The notes beneath the pieces were generated by a model, which was given only the letters and a program-made list of their open reading frames with translations, made no database searches and had not been told where the DNA came from. DNA of 59,943 nucleotides, from the NCBI RefSeq assembly GCF_003611695.1, contig NZ_RAWE01000040.1, positions 1 through 59,943 on the forward strand, read 5' to 3'. The position numbers and the translations under genes were made by a program. The DNA comes from Corallococcus carmarthensis (GTDB lineage: Bacteria; Myxococcota; Myxococcia; Myxococcales; Myxococcaceae). Below, one piece after another: positions 36,275 through 47,500 of this stretch. Each line of letters starts with the position of its first letter. The first letter of the stretch is position 1.

Positions 36275-37243
36275 ATGATGAAGGAGTTGCCCCGAATCGA
36301 TTTGACGTCCGCGACGCCAGGGTCGGAAGCCGAGCGCCGGGCGGCGTTCGAGATCGACCGGGCCTGCAAGCAGGTGGGCTTCTTCACCCTGAGCGGCCAC
36401 GGCATCGCGCCAGCGGTCTTCGAGGAGGCCTATGCCCTCTCACGGGCGTTCTTCCGCCAGCCGTTGGATGCGAAGAACCGCTGCCGGCTGCAGTCCGGCT
36501 TCACCATGGCCGCGGACGACTACACGCCCTACGGCTACAGCGGCATGCTGGAGGAGAACGCCTACGCGTACATGGGCCGCAAGGGGCTGCCCAGCGACTA
36601 CGTGGAGAAGTTCAGCGTGGGCCGGCTCATCGAGGACGACGGCGCGAGGCTGCCGTTCAGCACGGACGCGGAAGGCCAGCGGCTGCGCGCGGCCCTCAAG
36701 GCGTACTTCCGCGAGTGCGAGGCGCTGACGGCCCGGCTCACGGAGCTGTTCAGCATCGCGCTGGACCTGCCCCGGGACTTCTTCGCGAAGAAGACCTCCG
36801 CCTCCACCGACTCGCTCCGCTCCCTGCTCTATCCACAGCTCAGTACTGAACTGGTCAACGACCAGGGCATGGGTGAGCACACGGACGGCACGCTGCTGAC
36901 GATGCTGGCGCAGACGGGCCCGGGCATCCAGGTGAAGGAGCGCGGAGGTTCCTGGATCACGCCCACGCTGGAGCGGCGCGACCACCTCATCGTCAACATT
37001 GGCGACCTGATGGCCCGCTGGTCCAACGACGAATACGTCTCCACTCCGCACCGGGTCGTGCTGTCCGGCGGCGAGCGGCAGTCCCTGGCGTTCTTCAAGC
37101 TCGCCAACGACGACGCGCTCATCGAGTGCTTCCCCAAGTTCTGCAAGGACACGCCCGCGAAGTACGAGCCCGTTGTCTACAAGGCCTTCTCCCTCCAGAA
37201 GATGAACGCGCTGTTCGGTGTCGGCGACGCCGGACGCGCCTGA
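36275..37243 (+). CDS. Isopenicillin N synthase-family Fe(II)/2OG oxygenase
   Basis: A 322-residue non-haem iron oxygenase. The DIOX_N region is KELPRIDLTS through CKQVGFFTLSGHGI. The iron ligands are His and Asp in GEHTDGTLLTML and His in STPHRVVLSG, and the 2-oxoglutarate (or substrate carboxylate) Arg-x-Ser is RQS (GERQSLAFF). It would hydroxylate, desaturate or cyclise an intermediate. The start is ATG 36275, or ATG 36278 immediately after; GGAGGA at 36265-36270 is well placed for either. A TTG at 36257 is in frame but less likely. It continues the plus-strand operon. Confidence 0.92.
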   Translation: MMKELPRIDLTSATPGSEAERRAAFEIDRACKQVGFFTLSGHGIAPAVFEEAYALSRAFFRQPLDAKNRCRLQSGFTMAADDYTPYGYSGMLEENAYAYMGRKGLPSDYVEKFSVGRLIEDDGARLPFSTDAEGQRLRAALKAYFRECEALTARLTELFSIALDLPRDFFAKKTSASTDSLRSLLYPQLSTELVNDQGMGEHTDGTLLTMLAQTGPGIQVKERGGSWITPTLERRDHLIVNIGDLMARWSNDEYVSTPHRVVLSGGERQSLAFFKLANDDALIECFPKFCKDTPAKYEPVVYKAFSLQKMNALFGVGDAGRA

Positions 37244-37252
37244 GGCCCAACC

Positions 37253-38608
37253 ATGATCGGCGAATTCAACGAAGCATTCCTCGCAGCGCTGGAGGAGGGC
37301 TGGACTCCCGCGCGTGACGCCACGGCATACGCGAGCACGGTGGCAGCCATCCGCGACCTGGACTCTCCCATGTACGAGCAGAGCCAGTTCTCGCATCCGC
37401 TTCTCTTCAGCGAGGCGGAGTTCCAGGAGCTGAGCCGGGCGTGCCGCGCCCTGCTCTCCGCGCAGCTGAAGCTCATCGGCCACCTCATCGACACGCACTC
37501 GCGGGAAGGCCTGCTCGACCTGCTGCGGATGCCCCGGCGGCTCGCCGCGTTCATCCACTGGGACAACCTGCGCCACGGTGACGCGTCGATTGGCCGCATG
37601 GACGTGGTGCCGACGCGGCAGGGCTACTTCTTCTGCGAGTTCAACATCTTCCCCGGCGTGGGCGGAGGCGAGGCCTACGAGGGCTCCCGCGCGGCCACCG
37701 AGGCGCTCGGCTTTCCACGGGCCAAGCTGATGGGCAGTCCGCTGCGGGACCTCGCCGTGCTGTACGCGGAGGAGTGCCGGAAGCGGGATCTTCGACGGGT
37801 GGTGATCCTCGACTCCACCGGGCACTCGAACCTCGGGTACCCGAGACAGGAGTATCTGAAGCGCTACCTCGAGGAGCTGAACCCAGGGGTTCCGGTCCAT
37901 ATCCTCGATGAGGTGCGATACCCCGAGGCGTGGCTGAAGCGGGAGGAGGCGGAGCGAACGCTCATCCACCGCATGTTCACCTACGAGGAGGTCACCGACG
38001 GCTTCGAGTTCCTAAAGAAGCTCTGGGCGAGCGGCGCGGTGCTCACCAACGGTTTCGAACCGGAGTTGCGGATGAGCAAGCGGTTCCTCGCGCTGCTGTG
38101 CGAGCCAGGCCACCAGTCGCTGTTCAGCGACGAAGAGGTCGCCACCATCCAGAAGTACCTGCCCCCCGCCTTTTCGCTGTCGGAGGAGAACCTGTCGGCC
38201 GCGCTGCGCGACAAGGCCGGCCTGGTGTTCAAGATCGACGACAGCAGTTCCTACGGCGGCAGTGGCGTGCTGATGGGAACGGACTGGCCCGCGGACGAGC
38301 TGGAACAGAAGCTGCGCGAGGCGGGCGTCGAGCGGTGGATCTGCCAGCGCGTCGTGGAAGCGGAGACCGTCCGTCTGCGAGCGGCCGGCGACACGGCCGC
38401 GGAGGAGTACCGGCTGGTGCTGGGCTTCTACTCGTACGGAGGAAAGGCGAACGGCTTCCTGGTGCGAGGCAGCCGCACTTCCAAGGTGGTGAACATCACC
38501 AGTGGAGGCAAGCTGGGGTGGGCGTTCGTCGTTTCCGAGGAAGGACGCCAGGCCTTCATCCGTCACGCGCGAGGCCGCGCGGAGGACGTCACATCAAGGA
38601 GCGCATGA
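37253..38608 (+). CDS. Circularly permuted ATP-grasp-like protein
   Basis: A 451-residue protein that resembles glutathionylspermidine-synthase-like / circularly permuted ATP-grasp enzymes. Pointers are FCEFNIFPGVGGGEAYEGSR (a pre-ATP-grasp region), the acceptor-like DSTGHSNLGYPRQEYL, and GLVFKIDDSSSYGGSGVLMG followed by EAETVRL and NITSGGKLGWAF, which look like the nucleotide-binding lid and metal-binding strands. It would form an amide from a carboxylate and an amine at ATP cost. The assignment rests on motif style rather than a full signature. It is 9 bases after the oxygenase and 3 bases before the second ligase. Confidence 0.68.
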   Translation: MIGEFNEAFLAALEEGWTPARDATAYASTVAAIRDLDSPMYEQSQFSHPLLFSEAEFQELSRACRALLSAQLKLIGHLIDTHSREGLLDLLRMPRRLAAFIHWDNLRHGDASIGRMDVVPTRQGYFFCEFNIFPGVGGGEAYEGSRAATEALGFPRAKLMGSPLRDLAVLYAEECRKRDLRRVVILDSTGHSNLGYPRQEYLKRYLEELNPGVPVHILDEVRYPEAWLKREEAERTLIHRMFTYEEVTDGFEFLKKLWASGAVLTNGFEPELRMSKRFLALLCEPGHQSLFSDEEVATIQKYLPPAFSLSEENLSAALRDKAGLVFKIDDSSSYGGSGVLMGTDWPADELEQKLREAGVERWICQRVVEAETVRLRAAGDTAAEEYRLVLGFYSYGGKANGFLVRGSRTSKVVNITSGGKLGWAFVVSEEGRQAFIRHARGRAEDVTSRSA

Positions 38609-38611
38609 ACC

Positions 38612-39793
38612 ATGGCGGCGAACCTCATCCTTCTGGGCGCGAGGCAGTTCATCACGGAGCGGGCGTGGCAGCTGGGCCTGCGGCCGCTGATCATCCAGCA
38701 GCCGGGGCTGTCCGATGATCACGTGAACCGGCAGTCCGACCGGGTCCTCCTCATGAGCTACGACGACCCGGCGCTCATCCCCATGCTGAAGGCCGCGCAC
38801 GCCGTCACCCCCTTCGTGAGCGCCATCACCGTCGCGGAGGAGGCACTGATTCCCTGCGCGCGCATCAACGAGGCGCTGGGGCTGCGGGGGACTCCTCTGG
38901 AGTTGGTGGAGAAGACGCGCGACAAGCCGGCCATGCGGCGGGTGCTCGACTCCGGCGGGTTCTCGCCCGTGCAGTGGGCGGCGGTGAAGACGCGGGAGGA
39001 CGCCGTCGCGTTCGCCGAGCGACAGGGTTACCCGTTCATCCTCAAGCCCGTGGACGGAGTGGGCAGCATCGACGTGAGGCTCGTCCGTTCCGCGGCGGAC
39101 CTGGAGGGCGTGCTGAACGGCCGCGCGTCGTGGATCGCCGAGGAGTACCTGGACGGCCCTGAGTACTCCGTGGAGTGTTTCTCCTTCGCGGGACGCCACG
39201 TCATCCTGGGCATCAACGAGGAGACGAAGAGCACGGACCCCAACGGCAGCGCGTTCCTGGAGGTTGCCCACCAGGTCCCCGCGCCGATGAGCCCGGAGCG
39301 TGACCGCGAGGTACGGAACTTCATCCGGAGCTTCCTGGACGTGCTCGGCATCCAGGACGGGCCTTCGCACACGGAACTGAAGTACACGTCGCGCGGTCCC
39401 CGCATCGTGGAGACGCACACGCGGTTGGGCGGAGACCGGCTCTGGGATCTGGTCCGGCTGACCACGGGGCATGACCTGCTCGACATGACGCTTCAGTGGG
39501 CCATGGGGACGCTCAAACCCCTGGAGGCGGATCCCGTGCCCCGAGGCGGCGCGGCCATCCAGTACTTCACGCCGCCGCCCGGCAAGCTCAAGCGAATCAA
39601 CGGTGCGCTGGCACTGCGGCGGCTTCCCGGCGTGGTGGACATCTCGCTCGCGGTGGAACTGGGCACCACCATCCGTCAGGCACTGAAGTCGGAGGACCGC
39701 GCGGGCTACGTGCTCGCCTACGCGGACACCGTGGAGCAGGCGCAGGCCGTGTGCAGGGAAGTCAGTCAGCGGCTCGTGTTGGAGACCGCCTGA
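38612..39793 (+). CDS. ATP-grasp carboxylate-amine ligase
   Basis: A 393-residue ATP-grasp ligase. An N-terminal Rossmann-like domain (ANLILLGARQFITERAWQLG) leads to the ATP-grasp core: FILKPVDGVGSIDVRLVRS (nucleotide-binding Lys and Gly-rich loop), IAEEYLDGPEYSVECFSF (hinge Glu) and HTELKYTSRGPRIVETHTRL (Mg-binding Glu and Asn/Thr strand). It activates a carboxylate as acyl phosphate and couples it to an amine. It is the last gene of the seven-gene operon. Together with the permuted ATP-grasp gene it implies one or two amide bonds made outside the NRPS. Confidence 0.9.
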   Translation: MAANLILLGARQFITERAWQLGLRPLIIQQPGLSDDHVNRQSDRVLLMSYDDPALIPMLKAAHAVTPFVSAITVAEEALIPCARINEALGLRGTPLELVEKTRDKPAMRRVLDSGGFSPVQWAAVKTREDAVAFAERQGYPFILKPVDGVGSIDVRLVRSAADLEGVLNGRASWIAEEYLDGPEYSVECFSFAGRHVILGINEETKSTDPNGSAFLEVAHQVPAPMSPERDREVRNFIRSFLDVLGIQDGPSHTELKYTSRGPRIVETHTRLGGDRLWDLVRLTTGHDLLDMTLQWAMGTLKPLEADPVPRGGAAIQYFTPPPGKLKRINGALALRRLPGVVDISLAVELGTTIRQALKSEDRAGYVLAYADTVEQAQAVCREVSQRLVLETA

Positions 39794-39949
39794 GGGGTCG
39801 CCAGAAGTTGGTCGCCAGATCCTGCGCTCCAAAGTCCTCCGCGAGGACACGCGCCTCGCGGAGTGTGGTGGTGGGCCGCACCGGCGTGCTGAAGCGGATG
39901 CCAAGGCGAATCCGCGGACAGAGGCGCCCTGCCGGGAGCGCCGACTCCC

Positions 39950-39974
39950 AACTGGTCCGACAGTCGGACCAGTT
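39950..39974. promoter_or_regulatory. Perfect palindromic operator upstream of the GntR gene
   Basis: A 25-base perfect dyad: AACTGGTCCGAC, a central A, then the exact complement. It lies 95 bases before the GntR-type start in a 276-base gap. The TGGTCCGAC core resembles the FadR/GntR class of operators (ACTGGTCnGAC), so autoregulation by the downstream gene is a reasonable inference. No T run follows, which argues against a terminator. Confidence 0.72.
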
Positions 39975-40069
39975 CGCGCCGCATCAGGCCCAGGGCCGCG
40001 CCCGCTTTCGCGTCCATGTCAGACCCCTGTGGTCTGGTGCGAGAGGCTTGGACGAGGAGGGGGACGGGG

Positions 40070-41290
40070 ATGGTGCGGGTGGGGCTCGTGGCGTACGTGG
40101 AGGAGCAGCTCGAGCGCGATATTTCGCTGGGGAGGCTGCCGAGAAGCGGGGAGTTGGGCTCGGAAAGGATGCTGGCGCGCATCTACGGGGTGAGTCGGGG
40201 CACGGTGCGCGAGGCACTGCGGCGGCTGGCGGCGCGAGGGCTGGTGGTGCAGCGCTCCGCGCGCAGGGCGCGCGCGGTGGCGCTGGATGAGTCGCTGACG
40301 CTGGAGAACCTGGGACTGGCGCTGCATGACGAGCGCCGCCCGGAGTGCCGGCGGCTGCTGGAGGGCTTCTTCAGCCTCAAGCGGCAGGTGCTGGTGGAGT
40401 TGCTGGCCGACTGCTGCGCGAGGGCCTCCGGGGCGGACCTGCGCCCGTTGGAGGATGCCTGCTTCAGGCTTTGGGACGCGGCGCGATGGCACCCAGGGGT
40501 CCGCTGCGCGCAGTTGGAATTCGAGCTGCTGAGGCTGGCGGCCCGGATTGCGGAGCGCCCAGGGCACCTGCTCCTCATCCAGTCGCTGCAGTGGGCCTTG
40601 CGAGGCAAGGCGTCCCGGCTGCTGTCCCTCATGGGCGGCGAGCCGCTGCGCCAGTGGACCACCTGCGCGATGGGGGCCCTGGACACTCGCGACGTGCAGC
40701 GACTCCAGCACGAGCTGCCGGCGCTGCTGAAGGCGTGCGATGAGCGCGTGCTGGACGACTTCGCCCCCGCCCCCCAGGCGCAGGAGTCCCCTCAAGCCCA
40801 GGACGCCCAGGAGTGCTTCGTCGGCGCTCCTGAGTCAGTCACCGAGCAGGACGATGCGCCCGCGGCACGCCCCTTCGTTGAAGAGCTTGGCCTCGACCGC
40901 CCCGCGCCGGCCAACGAGGCCAACGAGGTGCTCGGAGTTGCCTCCTGCCCCCAGGTGCAGGCTCCTCCCTTGGAGGCAGACAGCGGGGCGCTGCCGTTTC
41001 CATCCGTCCCTGAGCCCACTCCCCGTGAGCCCGGTGGGGAGTGCACAGAGGCGGACGGGACGAACGCAGCCTTGGGCAATCTGCCCGACTGTCGGACAGG
41101 GTGGGCCGCTTCGTCTCCAGAGGGGACCCTCCAGGTCGAACCTCCACCGGCCGACTCCCTCGGCCCCACCCGCGTGACGGTTCGCAAGGAGGACGAAGCT
41201 CTTCGCGGCACTCAGAGGAACCCTCTGAGCCGGTGGGCAGCACGCCTCTGGCGCTTCATTGCCCATTTTTTGGGGTCACCTGCTTCGTGA
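40070..41290 (+). CDS. GntR-type transcriptional regulator with long C-terminal tail
   Basis: A 406-residue regulator. Residues about 3-70 form a GntR winged helix (VAYVEEQLERDISLGRLPRS, ERMLARIYGVSRGTVREALRR, LAARGLVVQRSARRARAV). Residues about 85-215 are helical and FCD-like (FadR C-terminal type), which often binds an acyl-CoA or carboxylate. After residue ~225 the protein is a long acidic, proline-rich, presumably disordered tail ending in a hydrophobic helix (WAARLWRFIAHFLGS) that may be membrane-associated, an odd addition for a GntR protein. ATG 40070 has a good ribosome site (GAGGAGGGGGACGGGG). A perfect FadR-like palindrome lies 95 bases upstream and a second, imperfect one inside its own 3' end. 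Confidence 0.82.
   Translation: MVRVGLVAYVEEQLERDISLGRLPRSGELGSERMLARIYGVSRGTVREALRRLAARGLVVQRSARRARAVALDESLTLENLGLALHDERRPECRRLLEGFFSLKRQVLVELLADCCARASGADLRPLEDACFRLWDAARWHPGVRCAQLEFELLRLAARIAERPGHLLLIQSLQWALRGKASRLLSLMGGEPLRQWTTCAMGALDTRDVQRLQHELPALLKACDERVLDDFAPAPQAQESPQAQDAQECFVGAPESVTEQDDAPAARPFVEELGLDRPAPANEANEVLGVASCPQVQAPPLEADSGALPFPSVPEPTPREPGGECTEADGTNAALGNLPDCRTGWAASSPEGTLQVEPPPADSLGPTRVTVRKEDEALRGTQRNPLSRWAARLWRFIAHFLGSPAS
41081..41100. promoter_or_regulatory. Second operator-like site before the NRPS gene
   Basis: CTGCCCGACTGTCGGACAGG is an imperfect dyad (8 of 9 arm positions pair) that shares the CCGAC-n-GTCGG centre with the palindrome at 39950. It is inside the 3' coding part of the regulator, about 490 bases before the megasynthase start, so its role is uncertain. 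Confidence 0.4.
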
Positions 41291-41585
41291 GCGGCGACAG
41301 CCCTTCGCGTCCTCTCTCGCCCATGAAGCCGACGTATGTCCCCTTGCGGGGGAGAACCTGCGGCGATTGACCGCGCACGCATCCGCCCGATACCGCGCCT
41401 CCACGCCGGATGGGGCAACGAGCTTCTGGCCAACCCTTCAGGCGATGCGTCTTCCGGCGCAGCGGTGAGTCGGAACCCGCCGCATCGGACGCATGCGCGC
41501 CTCCGTCCCTCCTCGCGGAGGTGGAAGTCAGACCTCTGGTCCATGGTCCGGGTTCCTCGCACCTTTCTCGTTAAGGGACTTGTTC

Positions 41586-44500
41586 ATGGATGCAGTGAGG
41601 AACGGCGAAGACCTCTTCCATTCAGCCACCAATCTCGTGGACCTGCTCTGCCTGCGCGCGGAGCAGTTGGGAGAAGCGCGGCTCTACCGCTTCCTGGAAA
41701 CCGGAGACGTGGAGGGCTCTTCGGAGGAGTGGAGTTTCGCCCACCTGGACACGCTGGCGCGGGCGCTGGGCGCGTGGCTGCGGACGCTGAACGCAACCGG
41801 TGAGCGGGCGCTGCTCCTGTACCCGCCGGGCCTGGAGTTCGTCGCGGGGTTCATGGGCTGCCTGTACGCAGGGGCCATCGCCGTGCCGTGCTACCCGCCG
41901 GATCCCTCGCGCATGGACCGCACGCTGCCCCGTCTGCGCGCCATCGCACGGGACTGCGGTGCGCGCTTCGTGCTGACGACGAGCGGCATCCTGGAGATGT
42001 CCGAGTTCCTCACGCCTCAGGCGCCGGAGCTGGGTGAGCTCCAATGGGTGGCCACGGACATGGTGCCGATGTCGCTCGCGGCGGCCTGGAAGCGGCCGGA
42101 GCTGGCGCCGGACATGCTGGCGTTCCTCCAGTACACGTCCGGATCCACGGGCAACCCCAAGGGCGTGAAGGTGAGCCACGCCAACATCCTGCACAACGAG
42201 AAGCTCATCACGCGCGCGTTCGGCTTGAAGCCAGGCCGCTCGCACGGCGTGGGTTGGCTGCCGATGTTCCATGACATGGGGCTCATCGGGAAGGTGCTCC
42301 AGCCGCTCGCGCTGGGCTTCGAGTGCACGCTGATGTCGCCCATCGCCTTCCTGCAGCGCCCGCTGCGCTGGCTGGAGGCCATCTCTCATTTCCGCGGCAC
42401 GGCCAGCGGGGGACCCAACTTCGCGTTCGAGCTGTGCGTGCGCGAGGCGAAGGACGCGGACCTGACGCGGCTGGACCTGAGCAGTTGGAACCTGGCGTTC
42501 AACGGCGCGGAGCCCGTGCGCCACGAGACGATGGAGCGGTTCGTCCAGGTGTTCGAGCCGTGTGGCTTCCGCCGTGAGGCGCTCTATCCCTGCTACGGGC
42601 TCGCGGAGACGACGCTGATCGTCACCGGCGGCACCAGGGGCACGCGCTACGTGCACGGACACTACGATGCGGCCTCGCTGGAGCGCGGCACGGCGCTGCC
42701 CGCGAGCGAAGGAGCGGGGACGCGGGGACTGGTGTCGTCGGGTCGCGGCTCGCCGGATCAGCGGCTGCTCATCGTGGACCCGGAGTCTCGCCAGGAACGT
42801 GCGCCGGGCGCGGTGGGTGAAATCTGGGTCGCTGGGCCGAGCGTGGCGGGCGGCTATTGGAACCGTCCCGAGGAGACGGCCCACGCCTTCGACGGGCGGC
42901 TGGCCAACGGCGAGGGGCCGTACCTGCGCACCGGTGATCTGGGCTTCGTGTCCGGGGACGGAGAGCTGTTCGTCACCGGCCGGCTCAAGGACCTGCTGAT
43001 CATCCGGGGCCGCAACCTGTATCCGAACGACCTGGAGTTGACGGTGGAGCAGGCGCACCGGGCCGTGCGTCCGGGCTGCACCGCCGCGTTCCGCGTGGAG
43101 GTGGACGGCGAGGAGCGCCTGGCCCTCGCCGCCGAAGTGGATGTGCGCGAGGACTTCGACGCGAACGCGGTCGTCTCCGCGTTGCGCGCGGCGCTCGCGC
43201 AGGAGCACGAGGTGAACGCGCACGCGGTGCTGCTGCTCCAGGCGCGCAGCATTCCGAAGACGTCCAGCGGGAAGATCCAGCGGCACGCCACCCGGGAGGC
43301 GTACCTCGCGGGCGAGCTTGAGATCATCGGTTCCTCCGTCGCGCAGGAAGTACCGGCGGTGGAACCGGTGGCCTCCGTCCCCGTGCTCGAGCGCCTGGAG
43401 GCCGCGTCCGAAGCTGAGCGGCCCGCCGTCCTCACCGGGTTCCTGCGCGAGACGCTGGCCCGTGCGCTGCGCGTGGCGCCTGGGGCTCTTGCCGATGATG
43501 TCTCGCTCGCGGGGCTGGGGCTGGACTCGCTGATGGCGATCGAGCTGCACGGTGAACTGGAGACGGCGCTGGGCGTGTCCCTGTCGCCCGCGTTCCTCTG
43601 GCAGCACCCCACCCTCGCCTCCGCCGCGCTGGGGATGTTGGAGGCGTGGCGCGGGGCCTCGGGTGCCGTGCTGCCTCCGCTGACGCGCGGGCACCTGGAT
43701 GGGGATTTGCCGCTGTCCTCGGGCCAGCAGCGGCTGTGGTTCCTGGATCGGCTGGTTCCCGACAGCGCCCTCTACAACGTCCACTTCCAGCTGCACCTGA
43801 CCGGAAAGCTGGATGAGGCCGCGCTGCGGAGTGCGCTCGATGGGTTGTTGCTGCGTCACCCCGTGCTTCGCGCCTCCTTCCCCGAAGTGGAAGGCCAGCC
43901 GCGCCAGGTCGTGGCCCCTGTCGCGTCGCTGGAACTGCCGCGCATCAACCTGCGTGCGCTCCCTCTGGACGAACGTGAAGCGGCGCTGCGGCGGCATGCG
44001 CTCGCGCACGGACAGCCGCCCTTCCGGCTGGCGGAAGGGCCACTCGTGCGTGCCGCGCTCGTGGCCCTGGATGACTCCGAGCACGTCCTGCTCATGACCC
44101 AGCATCACATCGTCACCGATGGCTGGACCCTGGGCCTGCTCGCGCGCGAACTGGCGGTGCTCTACGGCGAGGCCCTGGCGGGTGGCTCCAGCACCCTGCC
44201 GCTGCCCTCCTTCCTGCCGGTGGACCATGCGCGGTGGCAGCGTGGCCTGGGCCCCCTGCTGGATGATTCGCGGGCGTGGTGGGGACGGCGCCTGGAGCAC
44301 CTGCCCCGGCTGGAACTACCCACGGACTTCCCGCGTCCACGCGAGCCGAAGTTCCACGGCGCGCTGCACCGGCTGTCGCTGCCGCGCCCGCTGGTGGACT
44401 CCCTGAAGGCGCTGGGACGCGAGGAGGGCTGCACCCTCTTCATCACGCTGGCGGCGGCGTGGACGGCGCTCCTGCACCGCTACAGCGCGCAGGAGGACTT

Positions 44501-47500
44501 CGGCCTGGGCACCCTCGTGGCCAACCGCGAGCGGCCCGGCTTGCGCGACATGGTGGGCTTCCTCGCGAGCACGCTGGTGCTGCGGATGGACGTGTCAGGC
44601 GCACCGGCCTTTCGTGAGCTGCTGGGCCGCGTGCGCCGCACCTTCCATGAAGCCCTGGCCCATGCGGACGTGCCCTTCGAGGACGTCGTGGGCGCGGCTC
44701 GCGCGAACCGTGGCGCGGAGAACCCGCTGTTCCAGGTGAACCTCCTGCTGGAGACCCTGCCCCCCGTGTCCATGGACGTGCCCGGCATGACGTGGCGGCC
44801 GGTGCTGCCCACGCCCGACGGCGCAGTGGAGGGCACCGCGAAGTTCGACCTCCAGCTCGCGCTGGTGGAGACGCCCGAGGGCCTGGACGGCGCGCTGGAG
44901 TATCGAACCGACCTCTTCACTCCCGACACTGCGGCGAGGCTGGCCCGGCACTTCCGGACGCTGCTGGAGGGCGTGGTCGCCTCTCCCGGGATGTCAGTGG
45001 CGGACGTGCCGCTCCTCAATGAGACGGAGCGGAACACGCTGCTCCACGAGTGGAACGACCTGACGCTACCGTCCCTGCCGGATGACTCGCGTTGCCTGCC
45101 CGCGCAGTTCCGCGCGCAGGTGGCTCGCACTCCGGACGCGGTGGCGGTGGTGGCGGATGATGAAACGCTCACCTACACGCAGCTGGATGCGGCCAGTGAC
45201 GCGCTGGCGTGGCACCTGCGCGAACACGGTGTCGCGCGCGACGTGCGCGTGGGTCTGTGCGTGGAGCGCTCCGCCAGCATGGTGGTGGCGATGCTCGGCA
45301 TCCTCAAGGCGGGCGGCGCCTACGTCCCGCTGGATCCGGACTCCCCGCGCGAGCGGCTGGCGGCGATGCTGGAGGACTCGCAGGCGCGGGTGCTCGTCAC
45401 GCAGTCGCACCTGGTCCAGGCCCTGCCGGCGGACGGCGTGCGCACCGTCCTCCTGGACTCGGAGGATGCCTTCGAGCTGGAGGTGCTGGGACCTCCTCGC
45501 GCGGGCACGACGCCGGATGACCTGGCCTACGTCATCTACACTTCCGGCTCCACCGGCAAGCCCAAGGGCGTGATGGTGCCGCACGGGAGCGTGGCGAACT
45601 TCTTCAGCGCCATGGACTCGCGCGTGGGCGCGGCTCCCGTGGGCACGTGGCTCGCCGTCACCAGCATCTCCTTCGACATCTCCGTGCTGGAGCTGCTGTG
45701 GACGCTCGTGCGTGGCTTCCGCGTCGTGGTGCAGGGCGATGGCGCGGCGATGAAGACGCCCGCTCGCCGCGCTCCGGCCGTTTGGCGGAAGCCGCTGGAC
45801 TTCAGCCTCTTCTACTTCGCGGATGACGCGGAGGCGGCCGGGGGCGACCGCTACCAGCTGCTGCTGGAGGGCGCGAAGTACGCGGACGCCCATGGCTTCG
45901 CCGCCGTGTGGACGCCCGAGCGGCACTTCCATGCCTTCGGCGGCCTCTACCCCAGCCCCGCCGTCGCGAGCGCCGCCATCGCCGCCGTGACGAAGCACAT
46001 CGCCATCCGCGCGGGCAGCGTCGTGCTGCCCCTCCACCACCCGGTGCGAGTGGCCGAGGAGTGGGCGCTCGTGGACAACCTCTCCGGAGGCCGGGTGGGC
46101 ATCTCCGTCGCCTCCGGGTGGCATTCGAACGACTTCGTCTTCGCACCCGAACACTACGAACAGCGGCGCGAACGGATGCTGGAGGGCGTGGAGACACTGC
46201 GCCGGCTGTGGGCGGGAGAGACGGTGCGGTTCCCCGGCGGCGCGTGCGCGAAGGTGGACGTGACGCTGCGGCCCCGCCCCGTGCAGCGGGCGCTCCCCCT
46301 GTGGCTCACCGCCGCGGGCAATCCGGACACGTTCGTCAGCGCCGGCCGCATGGGCTGCCACGTCCTCACCCACCTGCTGGGCCAGACGTGGGAGGACCTG
46401 GAGCGGAAGGTGTCGCTCTACCGCCGGGCCTGGCGCGACGCGGGCCATGAGGGGGACGGCCACGTCACGCTCATGCTGCACACGTACATTGGCGAGGACG
46501 AGGCCCAGGTGCGCTCCGTGGTGGAGGGCCCCTTCCGCGACTCCCTCAAGAGCTCCGCGGACCTGATGCGGGGCCTGGGGCGCACGCTGGGCATGGACAT
46601 GGACGCGGCCACAACAGCGGACCTGGACCGGCTCGCGGGCCATGCCTTCGAGCGCTACTTCGAGACGAGCGGCCTGTTCGGCACACCCCGCTCGGTGCGA
46701 GAGCGCGTGGAGCAGCTCCAGGGGCTCGGCGTGGACGAGGTGGGCTGCCTCATCGACTTCGGCATCCCCACGCAGACGGTGCTCGACAGCCTGCCGCGCC
46801 TGCGCGAGGTGAAGGACCGTCACGCGCGGGACCACCGCCGCATCGGACGGGGCCGCTCCATCCCCGAACACCTGCGCGAGTCCGGCATCACGCACCTGCA
46901 GGGCACGCCGTCGCTGGCGCGCACGCTGCTGGCGGACGACCGCGCGGCGCAGTCGCTGACAGGCCTGCGCCGCTTGATGGTGGGCGGAGAAGCCCTGCCC
47001 GGAGCCCTGGCAGTGGCCCTGCGGCAACACCTGTCCAAAGACGCCGAGCTGCTCAACATGTACGGTCCCACGGAGACCACCATCTGGTCCGCCACGCACT
47101 GCGTGGATCCGGATACGGGTGAAGGCGTGGTGCCCCTGGGCACACCCATCCTGCGCACGCAGCTCTACGTGTTGGACGCGCGCATGGCACCGGTGCCGGT
47201 GGGCGTGCCCGGCGAGCTTTACATCGGCGGAGAGGGAGTCGTGCGCGGCTATCTGTTCCGCCCCGCGCTCACGGCGGAGCGCTTCGTACCGGATCCGTTC
47301 AGCGAGCTGCCAGGCTCACGGCTGTACCGCACGGGCGACCGGGCCCGCTGGAGGCCGGACGGCACGGTGGAGTTCCTGGGCCGCATGGACCACCAGCTCA
47401 AGGTGCGAGGCTTCCGCATCGAGGCCGGTGAAATCGAAGCGGCGCTGACGGCGCAACCCTCCGTGCGCGAAGCCGTGGTCGTGGCACGCGAGGACGTCCC

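Noticed and set aside
39950-39974. The 25-base palindrome as a transcription terminator of the preceding operon
   Set aside because: It has a one-base centre and no following T run; symmetry and the FadR-like core fit an operator better.
41622-44300. An 892-residue minus-strand frame opposite the NRPS, and another at 45066-47099
   Set aside because: They are shadows of the megasynthase reading frame, which has intact FAAL, C, A and PCP motifs.
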